Notes: generated by a model from the letters alone, not told the origin. A stretch of 15,474 bases of DNA from Mycolicibacterium porcinum (GCA_001942045.1 MSTD01000016.1:128486-143959); one strand, 5' to 3'; positions 6,420-14,121 are shown, numbered from the stretch's first letter. Program-made: numbers and translations.

Positions 6420-7673
6420 TCAGCGCAGCGCGCTGCCCTTGATCCATTCGGCCCAGGGCACCGACCAGTCGCCGTTGTTGGTCGGCTTGAGCGGGTCGCC
6501 GCCGGTGTTGCGGATCTCGACGATGTCGCCGGGCACCGAGAAGTTGTAGAACCACTCGGCGTTCTCACCGCTGAGGTTCAGGCAGCCGTGGCTGACGTTC
6601 TCCTTGCCCTGCGCCCAGATCGTCGAGTTCAGCTGATGCAGGTAGATGCCGTCGATGCTGATACGCGTGGCCCACGGGATGGTGGTCTTGTAGCCGAGCC
6701 GCGAATTGACGGGCAGGCCGTAGGTCGACGAGTCCATGATCACCGGGTTGGCCTTGTCCATCACGGTGTAGATGCCGCGCGGGGTCCAGAAGCTCATCGT
6801 GGTGCCGCCGACGGTCTCGGTACCGCCCATCCCCATCGAGGTCGGCATGGTCCGCACGAGTTTGCCGTTGTCGTAGACCCGGACCTGCTTGTCGGTGTCG
6901 TCGGCGACGGTGACGTGTGAGGCGCCGATGTTGAACGACACCTTCTCGTCCTGCGCGCCGTAGAGGTCGTCGCCGAGTTTGGCGCCGTAGATGCCGGCGT
7001 CGACGGTGACCTTGGTGCCCGGGGCGTAGTACTTCTCCGGACGCCAGTGCGCGGTCTGATCGTCGATCCAGTTCCACGAGCCGAGGGCCTTGGGCTCGGT
7101 GATCACCTTCATCCGGCTCTCGGCGCTGGCCTTGTCGGTGACGGGTTCGTCGAAGCGCGCGACGATCACCATGCCGATGCCGTAGGTGGCACCGTCCTGC
7201 AGCGGGGCGTAGTTCGTGCCGTTGAGGTAGACGCGGGCCTGGTAGCCGGGGGTCACGGTGGAGAACGAGACGGTCTTGCGGGTCGGCATGCCGCCGGGGC
7301 CGCGCGCGTCGACCTTGAGCGTGTAAGTGCGGCCGTAGCCGAGGGTGGTGGTCGGCTTCCAGGTCCTGGCGTCGGGGGTGAGGATGCCGGGGATCTCTTT
7401 GCCGGCGTCGTTGAGCATCGTCACGCGCGCCACGGTGCCGGTGTCGGCCGTGACCATCACCCGGGCCAGCGGGTCGACCTCAGCATCGGGCCTTGGGGTG
7501 ATGGTCAACCGGGCCGGTTCGGTGGGCGACGGCTGCGGGGCGCCCTGTGGTGCCGCGGCCAACGTCTGGCAGTGCTCGGCGCAGTCCGGCAGGGCCGAAA
7601 CAACGACACCACCTGACACGGCCAACACAGCAAGTGCGACCGCGAGGTAGGCACGACGAACAGACGTCAACAT
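6420..7673 (-). CDS. L,D-transpeptidase (YkuD family, LdtMt2-like)
   Basis: This enzyme makes 3-3 (meso-DAP to meso-DAP) cross-links in peptidoglycan, acting on tetrapeptide stems outside the membrane; carbapenems inhibit the family. Numbered from ATG 7673 (417 residues), there is a signal peptide or membrane anchor at about 6-30, two Cys (31, 35; no good lipobox), two Ig-like domains (about 54-140 and 142-248), then the YkuD catalytic domain (about 252-388). The catalytic motif begins with His346 and ends in SHGCLN, with Ser361, His362 and nucleophile Cys364. A C-terminal Trp-containing tail (DWSVPWAEW) matches LdtMt2-type enzymes. Start choice is uncertain: GGAG (7676-7679) is only 2 bases from ATG 7673 and 5 from an in-frame TTG at 7670. 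A TTG at 7730 seems too far upstream. Which of the several mycobacterial Ldt paralogues it matches is not decided here. Confidence 0.94.
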   Translation of the reverse strand: MLTSVRRAYLAVALAVLAVSGGVVVSALPDCAEHCQTLAAAPQGAPQPSPTEPARLTITPRPDAEVDPLARVMVTADTGTVARVTMLNDAGKEIPGILTPDARTWKPTTTLGYGRTYTLKVDARGPGGMPTRKTVSFSTVTPGYQARVYLNGTNYAPLQDGATYGIGMVIVARFDEPVTDKASAESRMKVITEPKALGSWNWIDDQTAHWRPEKYYAPGTKVTVDAGIYGAKLGDDLYGAQDEKVSFNIGASHVTVADDTDKQVRVYDNGKLVRTMPTSMGMGGTETVGGTTMSFWTPRGIYTVMDKANPVIMDSSTYGLPVNSRLGYKTTIPWATRISIDGIYLHQLNSTIWAQGKENVSHGCLNLSGENAEWFYNFSVPGDIVEIRNTGGDPLKPTNNGDWSVPWAEWIKGSALR

Positions 7674-7729
7674 CACTCCAATGTGGTTCGGCGAGGGCCT
7701 GATTGATCGAGGTTCCGATCGGTGCGTCA

Positions 7730-7735
7730 ATCGTA
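7730..7735 (-). promoter_or_regulatory. Candidate -10 element for the L,D-transpeptidase gene
   Basis: On the minus strand TACGAT fits the mycobacterial -10 pattern and lies in the 128-base spacer between the LOG-family gene stop (7802) and the transpeptidase start. It would start transcription near 7723 and leave a leader of about 50 bases before ATG 7673. No -35 element at standard spacing stands out. If real, the transpeptidase has its own promoter and is not only read through from the upstream gene. Confidence 0.35.
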
Positions 7736-7801
7736 GCCGGACCGCCTGGTGTTAGGCGCAACGGCCACCCGATGTGGGCGAGTCGTGATCGGGTCGTTGT
7801 T

Positions 7802-8335
7802 TCAGGTAACCGCGTTCTCCAGGTACGCGATCGCGGCATCGGGTTCCTCGGTGACGTAGAACAGATCGTCCAGCGGCAGGGGCAGGAAGCCGTCCTGCTC
7901 CATCCGTCGCAGTTGGATCACCAGGCCGTCGTAGAAACCCGCGGTGTTCAGCAGCACCACGGGTTTGTCGTGCCGCCGGTGTTTGCGCAGCTCCAAGATC
8001 TCGGTGGCTTCGTCGAGGGTGCCAAGGCCGCCGGCCATCACCACCAGCGCGTCGGAACGCGCAAGCAGCGTCGCCTTGCGCTCGGAGAGGTCCGCGGTGA
8101 TCACCATCTCGTCGGCGCCGTCCCGGGCCTGCTGCCGCAGAAATTCGACCGAGATCCCGACCAGCCGGCCGCCGCTGTTCTGCACGCCGTCGGCAACGAC
8201 CTTCATCAGGCCCTTGTCGGAGCCACCCCAGACGAGGGTGTGGCCGCCCTTGCCGAGGAGTTCGGCGAAGGCGCGCGCCGGTTCGGTGTAGCGGTCATCG
8301 AGGTCGGCGGCGGAGAGGAAGACGCAGATGTTCAT
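7802..8335 (-). CDS. LOG-family (lysine decarboxylase-like, TIGR00730 type) nucleotide phosphoribohydrolase homologue
   Basis: A 177-residue Rossmann-like protein of the LOG family, whose characterised members release cytokinin-type bases from nucleoside 5'-monophosphates. Family marks are GGSDKGLM at 37-44 (the GGGxxGLM position), SERK at 84-87 with the conserved Arg-Lys, and the signature strand at 98-109 ending GGLGTLDE with the catalytic-type Glu. The classical signature is PGGxGTxxE; here the Pro is Ala (MAGGLGTLDE), and the first glycine motif has Ser for Gly. It thus differs from the canonical mycobacterial LOG enzyme, and substrate or activity may differ. ATG 8335 is the natural start, but no strong ribosome site precedes it. 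It diverges from prfC across 62 bases and precedes the transpeptidase on the same strand. The family is secure, the activity less so. Confidence 0.84.
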   Translation of the reverse strand: MNICVFLSAADLDDRYTEPARAFAELLGKGGHTLVWGGSDKGLMKVVADGVQNSGGRLVGISVEFLRQQARDGADEMVITADLSERKATLLARSDALVVMAGGLGTLDEATEILELRKHRRHDKPVVLLNTAGFYDGLVIQLRRMEQDGFLPLPLDDLFYVTEEPDAAIAYLENAVT

Positions 8336-8397
8336 CAGGATCGATCATCCCTCGATTACGGGTTTGCCTCTCAACCCCCATACCATCGCTTATCGAC
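8336..8397. promoter_or_regulatory. Divergent promoter region between the LOG-family gene and prfC
   Basis: Both genes must start from these 62 bases unless they read from elsewhere. On the plus strand TACCAT (8381-8386) is a possible -10 element that would put the prfC transcription start only a few bases before ATG 8398. That agrees with the absence of any Shine-Dalgarno sequence there. No clear -10 for the minus-strand gene was picked out. Tentative. Confidence 0.3.
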
Positions 8398-10020
8398 ATG
8401 ACCGACAACGCCCTCGCCTCGCCTGCCACCACCTCCGCCCAAGCTGCCAAGATCGCGGCTGAGGCGGCCCGTCGTCGCACCTTCGCCGTCATCAGCCACC
8501 CCGACGCCGGTAAGTCGACGCTGACCGAGGCGCTGGCGCTGCACGCCCGGGTGATCAACGAGGCGGGCGCGATCCACGGCAAGGCGGGCCGCAAGTCGAC
8601 GGTGTCGGACTGGATGGAGATGGAGAAGGCCCGCGGCATCTCGATCACCTCGACCGCGCTGCAGTTCCCGTACCGCGACTGCGTCATCAACCTGCTCGAC
8701 ACCCCCGGCCACGCCGACTTCTCCGAGGACACCTACCGGGTGCTGACGGCGGTGGACTGCGCAGTGATGCTGATCGACGCCGCGAAGGGCCTTGAGCCGC
8801 AGACCCTGAAACTGTTCCAGGTGTGTAAGCACCGCGGGATCCCGATCATCACAGTGATCAACAAGTGGGACCGCCCGGGCCGGCATGCGCTGGAGCTGAT
8901 GGACGAGATCCATGAGCGGATCGGGTTGCGCACCACTCCCCTGACCTGGCCGGTGGGTATCGCCGGCGACTTCAAGGGTGTGATGGATCGCCGGGCCGAG
9001 AAGTTCATCCGGTTCACCCGCACCGCGGGCGGGGCCACCGCGGCGCCCGAGGAGCACATCGCCGCGGCCGATGCCCACGCCGCCGCCGGTGACGACTGGG
9101 ACACCGCGGTCGAGGAGTCGGAACTGCTGTCGGCCGACGGGTCGGGCTACGACCGGGAGACCTTCCTGTCCGGTGAGTCCTCCCCGGTGCTGTTCACCTC
9201 GGCCGCGTTGAACTTCGGGGTGAACCAGCTGCTCGACGTCCTGGTCGAGTTGGCACCGGCACCCAGCGGGTCGCTCGATGTCGACGGGGTACGACGGGCG
9301 GTCGACTCACCGTTCAGCGCGTTCGTGTTCAAGGTGCAGGCCGGCATGGACACCTCGCACCGCGACCGCATCGCCTACGCGCGGGTGGTCTCGGGCACCT
9401 TCGAGCGCGGCGACGTGCTCACCCACGCCGCCACCGGCAAGCCGTTCGTCACCAAGTACGCGCAGTCGGTGTTCGGTCAGCAGCGCTCGACGCTCGACGA
9501 CGCCTGGCCCGGCGACGTGATCGGGTTGGCCAACGCCGCGGCGCTGCGCCCCGGTGACACGCTGTACCGGGACATCCCGGTGGTGTACCCGCCGATCCCG
9601 AGCTTCTCCCCCGAACATTTCGCGGTGGCCCGCGGCACCGACCCCAGCAAGCACAAGCAGTTCCGCAAGGGCATCGAGCAGCTGGAGCAGGAAGGCGTCG
9701 TGCAGGTGCTGCGCTCAGACAAGCGCGGCGACCAGGCCCCGGTGTTCGCCGCCGTCGGGCCGATGCAGTTCGAGGTGGCCGCCCACCGGATGGCCACCGA
9801 ACTCAGCGCGCCGATCGCCCTGGAATCGCTGCCGTATCAGGTCGCGCGGGTGGTGCGTCCCGAGGACGCCGAGTTCGTGAACCGTCAGGTGTCCTGTGAA
9901 GTGCTGACCCGCACCGACGGCGTGATGCTGGTGCTGTTCTCGACACCGTGGCGGCTGGAGGGTTTCCAGCGGGACAACCCCGACATCAAGCTGGGGTCAC
10001 TGGTGGCGGCCGAGGGTTAG
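8398..10020 (+). CDS. prfC: Peptide chain release factor 3 (RF3, translational GTPase)
   Basis: RF3 is a cytosolic GTPase that recycles RF1 and RF2 from the ribosome after peptide release. The 540-residue product is close to the usual length of about 530. The G domain is complete: G1 SHPDAGKST at 33-41 (the RF3 form of the P-loop), switch I RGISI at 79-83, G3 DTPGHADF at 101-108, and G4 NKWD at 155-158, where the well-known E. coli protein has NKLD. A G5-like TSAALNFGV follows near 265-275. Domain II (KVQAGMDTSHRDRIAYARVVSGTFERG) and the RF3-specific C-terminal domain (FRKGIEQLEQEGVVQVL, VGPMQFEV) follow. About 20 polar residues precede the G domain. The ATG has no ribosome site, so a very short leader is likely. 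Its stop overlaps the convergent antiporter stop by three bases. Identification is firm. Confidence 0.97.
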   Translation: MTDNALASPATTSAQAAKIAAEAARRRTFAVISHPDAGKSTLTEALALHARVINEAGAIHGKAGRKSTVSDWMEMEKARGISITSTALQFPYRDCVINLLDTPGHADFSEDTYRVLTAVDCAVMLIDAAKGLEPQTLKLFQVCKHRGIPIITVINKWDRPGRHALELMDEIHERIGLRTTPLTWPVGIAGDFKGVMDRRAEKFIRFTRTAGGATAAPEEHIAAADAHAAAGDDWDTAVEESELLSADGSGYDRETFLSGESSPVLFTSAALNFGVNQLLDVLVELAPAPSGSLDVDGVRRAVDSPFSAFVFKVQAGMDTSHRDRIAYARVVSGTFERGDVLTHAATGKPFVTKYAQSVFGQQRSTLDDAWPGDVIGLANAAALRPGDTLYRDIPVVYPPIPSFSPEHFAVARGTDPSKHKQFRKGIEQLEQEGVVQVLRSDKRGDQAPVFAAVGPMQFEVAAHRMATELSAPIALESLPYQVARVVRPEDAEFVNRQVSCEVLTRTDGVMLVLFSTPWRLEGFQRDNPDIKLGSLVAAEG

Positions 10021-11105
10021 CCCCACCAGAACGAGGCGGCGATGATGCAGTACAACGCGATCAGCGCCGCGCCTTCCAGCCAGGTGGATTCACCGTCGAA
10101 CGCGATGATCGCGGCCAAGATGACGGCGACCAGCAGCGCGACGATCAGCATCGGCCCGAACACCAGGGTCAGCGAGGCGAGCCCGAAGATCTGACTCACC
10201 AGCACCAGCACCGGGGCCAGCACCAGCGCGATCTGGATCGGGCTGTTCAGGATGATCGAGAAGGCGTACTCCGACTGGTTTTTGGCGGCCAGTTGCACCC
10301 CGACGACGTTCTCCACGGCGTTGCCTGCGATCGCCACGATCACCAGACCGGCGAACGCCTGCGAAATGTGCAGCGAGTCCATCGCGGGTTCCAGCGCGGC
10401 GACGAACCAGTCCGAGACGAACGCCGCCGCCGCGCCGGCGATGGCCAGCATGCCGATCGCCACACCGACCGGCCACCGCGGCGGCTCCTTATCTGGTTGC
10501 GGCACAGGCTCACTGGTCTTGTCCTTGTCCCGGCTCAGCGAGTACGGCAGCGACAGCGCGAACAGCACCAGCAGCACGACCGACACGATCATCGAGAACG
10601 ACACTTCGTGTTCGGAGGCCGGAGCGTGCACCTCGTGGGCGATCGACGGAATCGCCATGGCGGTCACCGACAGCACCATCAGCACGAGGATGGTCCGCAC
10701 CTGGGCCGAGCCGAGCTTCTGCGGGCCATGCTTCAGCCCACCGACCAGGAACGCCAGGCCCAGCACCAAGAGCAGGTTGGCCAGGATGGAGCCGATCAAC
10801 GCCGCCCGCACCACATCGACCAACCCGGCCTTGAGAGCGAAGATGCAGATGAACAGCTCCGGCAGATTGCCGAGTGCGGACTGCAGCACCCCGGTTGCGC
10901 CGGGGCCGAACCGGTCGCCGAGTTGGTCGACGGCCAGGCCGACGAGGGAGGCCAGTACGGTGACCGCCAGGGCGCTGACGACAAAGCCGACCAGATGCGG
11001 CCAGCCACCGTAGTGCGACAGCCCGGCCACGATGCAGATGGCCAGGCCACCGAAGATCAGCAGCTTGTCGGAGCGGATGAACGCCGTCCTCATGGGCGCC
11101 ATCAT
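10017..11105 (-). CDS. chaA: Ca2+/H+ antiporter of the CaCA superfamily (ChaA/CAX-like)
   Basis: A polytopic membrane protein that exchanges cytosolic Ca2+ (in ChaA also Na+ or K+) for protons. Numbered from ATG 11105 it has 362 residues, matching ChaA-size proteins. About eleven hydrophobic helices form two homologous halves, each with the CaCA alpha-repeat signature: GNLPELF at 79-85 (Glu83) and GNAVENVVG at 261-269 (Glu265), whose glutamates bind the cation. The halves are joined by a polar loop at about 191-211 (SRDKDKTSEP...). The frame extends upstream to 11192, but those 29 residues are Arg/Gln-rich and unlike the family N-terminus, so I place the start at one of ATG 11105, 11102 or 11093. 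The stop overlaps that of prfC. The gene lies downstream of a phytase-like lipoprotein gene on the same strand. The symbol is by family resemblance. Confidence 0.9.
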   Translation of the reverse strand: MMAPMRTAFIRSDKLLIFGGLAICIVAGLSHYGGWPHLVGFVVSALAVTVLASLVGLAVDQLGDRFGPGATGVLQSALGNLPELFICIFALKAGLVDVVRAALIGSILANLLLVLGLAFLVGGLKHGPQKLGSAQVRTILVLMVLSVTAMAIPSIAHEVHAPASEHEVSFSMIVSVVLLVLFALSLPYSLSRDKDKTSEPVPQPDKEPPRWPVGVAIGMLAIAGAAAAFVSDWFVAALEPAMDSLHISQAFAGLVIVAIAGNAVENVVGVQLAAKNQSEYAFSIILNSPIQIALVLAPVLVLVSQIFGLASLTLVFGPMLIVALLVAVILAAIIAFDGESTWLEGAALIALYCIIAASFWWG

Positions 11106-11116
11106 GACACGTGGAC

Positions 11117-11230
11117 CTACAGGTTGACGTTGAAACTCAGATCGGCGCCTTTGGCGGAATCGATGCCGGAGGTACTGTCCCCTTCCAGCCACTGCGACGA
11201 GAGTGCAGCTTTTCCAGACGATTTCGACAT
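11117..11230 (-). CDS. Doubtful small frame, 37 residues, just upstream of the antiporter gene
   Basis: A short minus-strand frame beginning MSKSSGKAALSSQWLEGD and ending in NVNL lies in the spacer before the antiporter gene, with its stop 11 bases before that gene's start. GGCGGA abuts the ATG with no spacing, so initiation there is questionable; the frame also stays open upstream, past a Gly-rich stretch. Third-position G+C is roughly two thirds by hand count, lower than in the flanking genes. It could be a leader peptide, a remnant of a longer gene, or chance. I do not recognise it. Confidence 0.22.
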   Translation of the reverse strand: MSKSSGKAALSSQWLEGDSTSGIDSAKGADLSFNVNL

Positions 11231-11255
11231 TCCGCCGGCATATCCTGCACTCTCG
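11198..11255 (-). repeat. Perfect 11-base inverted repeat with 36-base loop
   Basis: CGAGAGTGCAG at 11198-11208 and its exact reverse complement at 11245-11255 could form an RNA hairpin in the minus-strand transcript running from the phytase-like lipoprotein gene toward the antiporter gene. No U-run follows, so it is not a standard terminator. The loop contains the doubtful ATG at 11230 and the purine run GGCGGA. A structural switch, or a pair of protein-binding half sites, is possible. Confidence 0.5.
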
Positions 11256-11264
11256 ACACAGTCT

Positions 11265-11288
11265 CCAACACCACCCCCACCACCCACC
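11265..11288 (-). other. G-rich run able to form a two-tetrad G-quadruplex
   Basis: On the minus strand the run reads GGTGGGTGGTGGGGGTGG followed by TGTTGG: five or six G-tracts separated mostly by single T. It lies about 16 bases past the stop of the phytase-like lipoprotein gene, in its mRNA 3' region or the leader of the antiporter gene. Single-base loops favour quadruplex formation in RNA. It could slow polymerase or protect the 3' end. Folding is not shown. Confidence 0.4.
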
Positions 11289-11303
11289 GCGAGGGTTCGG
11301 GCG

Positions 11304-13610
11304 CTACCCCTTGAGGGCTTCGGCCGCGGGGCCGAGACCGAGGAAGACCGTTTCGCCGTTGGCGTCGTCGAGCCCGTCATTGTCGGTGACCACATACAGG
11401 TTCTGGTTGCCGGCGATGGCGAAGCCCTCGACTTTTTCCTGGACGTAGCCGTTGGTGGCCTGCAGGTCGGGCAACAGATTGCGGGCCATGGTCTTCGGCA
11501 GGACGTGCGGCTTGTTGCCGGTTTGTCCTGCGCCCTCGGGAATCGCGACCCGGTAGAGCGCCTTCACCCGCGCGTCGGGCCCGTTGAGCTTGTCGCGTTC
11601 GAGGACCAGCAATTCACCATTGTGGACGGCGATTTCGGAGACGCCCAGCCAATCGTCCTTGGTGGCCGTGGTGTCCAGCTGGTAGCCAAACCAGTCCCAC
11701 TTGTCGCCGTCCGGTGTGTAACGCCCGATGCGAACGACGCCCTTCGGGTCGGATTTGAGCTCACGTTGCAGCGCTACCCAGACGGCGCTTCCCTCGACGG
11801 CAATGCCTTCCAGACCGTTGCTGCCGAGTTGCGCCGCAATGTCTTTGGGGAGCGGGACGCGCTTCTCGATCGCGCCGTCGGCGGCGACGTACACGATCTG
11901 GTTACCGGCGCCGTCTTCACCTTCCACGGCCAACACGAATCCGCCGTCGGGTCGCGCCGAGATGCCCTCGGTGTCGAGGGTGACGGGCTTGCCGTGTTCG
12001 GTGACGGTGAGTGCACTGTCGATCAGGGCCGGCTTTCGGCTCACGTCGACGCCGAGGATGCGGGCCGGACCGTAGGCGATGTCGGTGGCGGTATAGAGCC
12101 GGTTGGCGTCCTTCGGGTCCGCCGACAGCGCGCCGAGCGCTCCCCACCCGATGGGTGCGCCGTCGATATCGCCGGAGACGATCGACGGGAAGTCCGGTTT
12201 GCCTGCGGTGGCGAAGGATTCGCCGTAGCCGTAGAGGTTGACCGAGGCCCGCACGCGGTTCTCGGCGTCGTCGGCTTCCGAGGAGATCGCCAACAGATTG
12301 CGTGACGGGATCGGCAGAACCCCTTCGGGGCCGGGCGTGGTCGGCAGGATCTGCCGGAACCTCGGGGCGGCCGGTTCAGTGACGTCGTAGACGGCGACGA
12401 AGTTGCTGCGCTCGGCGGCGATCAGCGCGACGGGCCGGCCGCCGATCGTGGTGATGGCCAGGCCTTCCGGCTCAGGGCCTTTGGCCTGGGCCCGGCTTTC
12501 GATGTGCAGGCCGGTGCGCACCGCGAGCTGTTCGAGGGAGTTTCCGGCGTCCCACACCACCGTGCCCGTCTCGGCGTTGAAGATCGTCCAACCGCGGGTG
12601 CCGCCCTTCCAGTCGCCTTCGTTGGCGGTGGCGACGTAGTCGTCTCCGATCCAGCCGATGGCGTCGGGTTCGCGCGGGGTGTCCTTGATCGAGCCGGTCT
12701 GGTCGATCGCGGCATCTTCCTTGGTGTCGATTCCGTCGACGGATTGGCTTCCCGCGCTGAAGATCTTGGTGACCGTGCCGGTGCGGCCGTCGAGGACGGC
12801 GATGCCGTTGTTCTCCTGCAGGGTCACCGCGACCTGACCGCGGGAGTTGATGCTGACGTATTCGGGTTCGAGGTCTTCGGGAGTGTCCAGGCCGGCTTGT
12901 CGCGCGGCGTCGACATCGAAGTCCACCTTTCGGGGCGTCCAGGTGTTCGGCGCACCCTTGAGGTCGATCAGTTGTACGAATCCGGTTGGCGGCTGGGGTA
13001 AGTCGCCTTCCTCCTTGCCGGACGGGGTGAACTCCTCGTTGCGCTGGTTCTCCATCGCGATCGCGGCGAAGGATCCGTCGGGGCTGATGGCGATCGAGTC
13101 GGGTTGGCCGCCCAGGTCGATGCTGTGCACGCGGGTGCGGTCACTGATGCGGACGATGTCGACGCGCCCGGACGGGTGCGCGAAGTCACCGCCGGTGGTG
13201 TCGACGACGACGAGGACGTGGTCGTTCACCGCCGCCACCGATGTCGGCTGGTCGTCCTTGTGGCCCAGCTCGGCGAGGGAAAGGGTGCCTTTGCCAACGG
13301 GTTTGGCGGGGTCGGTGACGTCGAGGAAGCCGATGCGTTTGGCCGCGGCGTCGGTGTAGATGACCGTGTTGCCGTCGGGGGCGACGGTGGAGATCTCGGC
13401 GACGGTCTCCTTGTCGACCGGGTCGTCGGCCGGCCTGTTGAGGTACACCGGGTAGGTGGCGGTGCGGTGGTAACGGTCCGCGTCGGGCAGGTTCCAGTCG
13501 ATCGGTGACGTCGCCTTCGGGGTCTCCCCTGACTTCGTGTCCTCGGTGGAGCAGCCCGCCAGGATCAGCGCTGCCACTGTGGTCACCGCTGTGGCCCGTG
13601 CCGTTCTCAT
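11304..13610 (-). CDS. Lipoprotein with beta-propeller-like region and C-terminal phytase-like (esterase-like) domain
   Basis: A 768-residue envelope lipoprotein. The signal peptide ends in a clear lipobox, LAGC at 17-20, so Cys20 would be lipid-modified and the protein anchored outside the membrane. Residues from about 45 to 465 show repeated strands (GFVQLIDL, GIAVLDGRTGTV, NFVAVYDVTEP) typical of a propeller of the choice-of-anchor I kind. Residues from about 485 to 760 match the phytase-like family: LDTEGIS (545-551), SNGLEGIAV (597-605), GVSEIAV (656-662), EKVEGFAI (725-732) and TDNDG (742-746), the last suggesting metal binding. Phosphoester hydrolysis is a family-based guess; activity is little established. 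GAGGG six bases before ATG 13610 supports the start. Downstream on the same strand is a Ca2+/H+ antiporter; a calcium link is speculative. Confidence 0.86.
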   Translation of the reverse strand: MRTARATAVTTVAALILAGCSTEDTKSGETPKATSPIDWNLPDADRYHRTATYPVYLNRPADDPVDKETVAEISTVAPDGNTVIYTDAAAKRIGFLDVTDPAKPVGKGTLSLAELGHKDDQPTSVAAVNDHVLVVVDTTGGDFAHPSGRVDIVRISDRTRVHSIDLGGQPDSIAISPDGSFAAIAMENQRNEEFTPSGKEEGDLPQPPTGFVQLIDLKGAPNTWTPRKVDFDVDAARQAGLDTPEDLEPEYVSINSRGQVAVTLQENNGIAVLDGRTGTVTKIFSAGSQSVDGIDTKEDAAIDQTGSIKDTPREPDAIGWIGDDYVATANEGDWKGGTRGWTIFNAETGTVVWDAGNSLEQLAVRTGLHIESRAQAKGPEPEGLAITTIGGRPVALIAAERSNFVAVYDVTEPAAPRFRQILPTTPGPEGVLPIPSRNLLAISSEADDAENRVRASVNLYGYGESFATAGKPDFPSIVSGDIDGAPIGWGALGALSADPKDANRLYTATDIAYGPARILGVDVSRKPALIDSALTVTEHGKPVTLDTEGISARPDGGFVLAVEGEDGAGNQIVYVAADGAIEKRVPLPKDIAAQLGSNGLEGIAVEGSAVWVALQRELKSDPKGVVRIGRYTPDGDKWDWFGYQLDTTATKDDWLGVSEIAVHNGELLVLERDKLNGPDARVKALYRVAIPEGAGQTGNKPHVLPKTMARNLLPDLQATNGYVQEKVEGFAIAGNQNLYVVTDNDGLDDANGETVFLGLGPAAEALKG

Positions 13611-13716
13611 CCGTCACCCTCTTCAGTTCTGCCGATGTCGAACGCACGAGCTTGCCTCGCACAGGTGACCGGCAGGGAGTTCACAGATGAACGGGCGGCA
13701 ACGAGCCTTCCGGCGG

Positions 13717-14121
13717 CTACAGCGGCGCGGCGATCGGCCCGAGCACCTGGCATTGCGGGGCGATCTCGGCGATTCCCATCCACCCGCCGCAGGCCCGCCC
13801 GGTGGCCACATACGTCGCGCCGGGCCGGAACGGTGTCAGCACCTGCGCCGGTTGAGCTCCCCGGCCCTGATTGCATTGCACCGGCGAAGCGTTGTCTTGG
13901 CGTTGGACGCAGGCGACGCTGAAACGGGGATCGGCCGGGGCTCCGCAGGCGTCCGGGGAGACGGTCACGCTGACCATGTCGGCGCCGTCGACGTGGACGA
14001 CGGCAGGTGGCGACAACGCGAAAGCGCATGGCGGTGCCGGTTCGGCGTGGGCGGGTGTCGCGACGCCCACGAAACCCGCGATCACGACCCCTGACAACAG
14101 CACCAATCTGGCCCGAGTCAT
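13717..14121 (-). CDS. Small secreted protein with six cysteines
   Basis: A 134-residue exported protein of unknown function. Residues 1-26 are a classic Sec signal peptide: TRAR, a hydrophobic core (7-20) and TPAHA followed by Glu27. The mature part of about 108 residues is Pro/Ala-rich and holds six Cys (32, 59, 71, 83, 111, 124), an even number that suggests three disulfides. GRACGGWMGIA at 108-118 could be a conserved core. Start: TATGAT on the minus strand (14128-14133) is an excellent -10 element only 6 bases before ATG 14121, and there is no ribosome site, so the mRNA is probably leaderless. The gene has its own promoter despite lying only 30 bases after the ATPase partner gene. It precedes the phytase-like lipoprotein gene by 106 bases on the same strand. 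No function is assigned. Confidence 0.8.
   Translation of the reverse strand: MTRARLVLLSGVVIAGFVGVATPAHAEPAPPCAFALSPPAVVHVDGADMVSVTVSPDACGAPADPRFSVACVQRQDNASPVQCNQGRGAQPAQVLTPFRPGATYVATGRACGGWMGIAEIAPQCQVLGPIAAPL

Noticed and set aside
7703..8401. A 232-codon plus-strand frame opposite the LOG-family gene
   Set aside because: It is antisense to a protein with clear family motifs, and its His/Gln/Val-rich product looks like reversed codon noise.
9948..12305. A 785-codon open plus-strand frame covering the antiporter gene, the spacer and part of the lipoprotein gene
   Set aside because: The product is Arg/Gln/His/Asp-rich with no domain, crosses two well-identified minus-strand genes and has no ribosome site. 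It is an antisense open frame caused by high G+C codon bias.
13637..13652. TCGAAC followed by CGAGC, looking like a half of a mycobacterial LexA (SOS) box
   Set aside because: The second half (GTTCGA at a four-base spacing) is absent, so there is no complete SOS box.
13640..13690. GTGA...TCACA halves resembling a CRP-type site upstream of the lipoprotein gene
   Set aside because: The spacing between the halves is about 12 bases in place of the 6 required by the TGTGA-N6-TCACA consensus.
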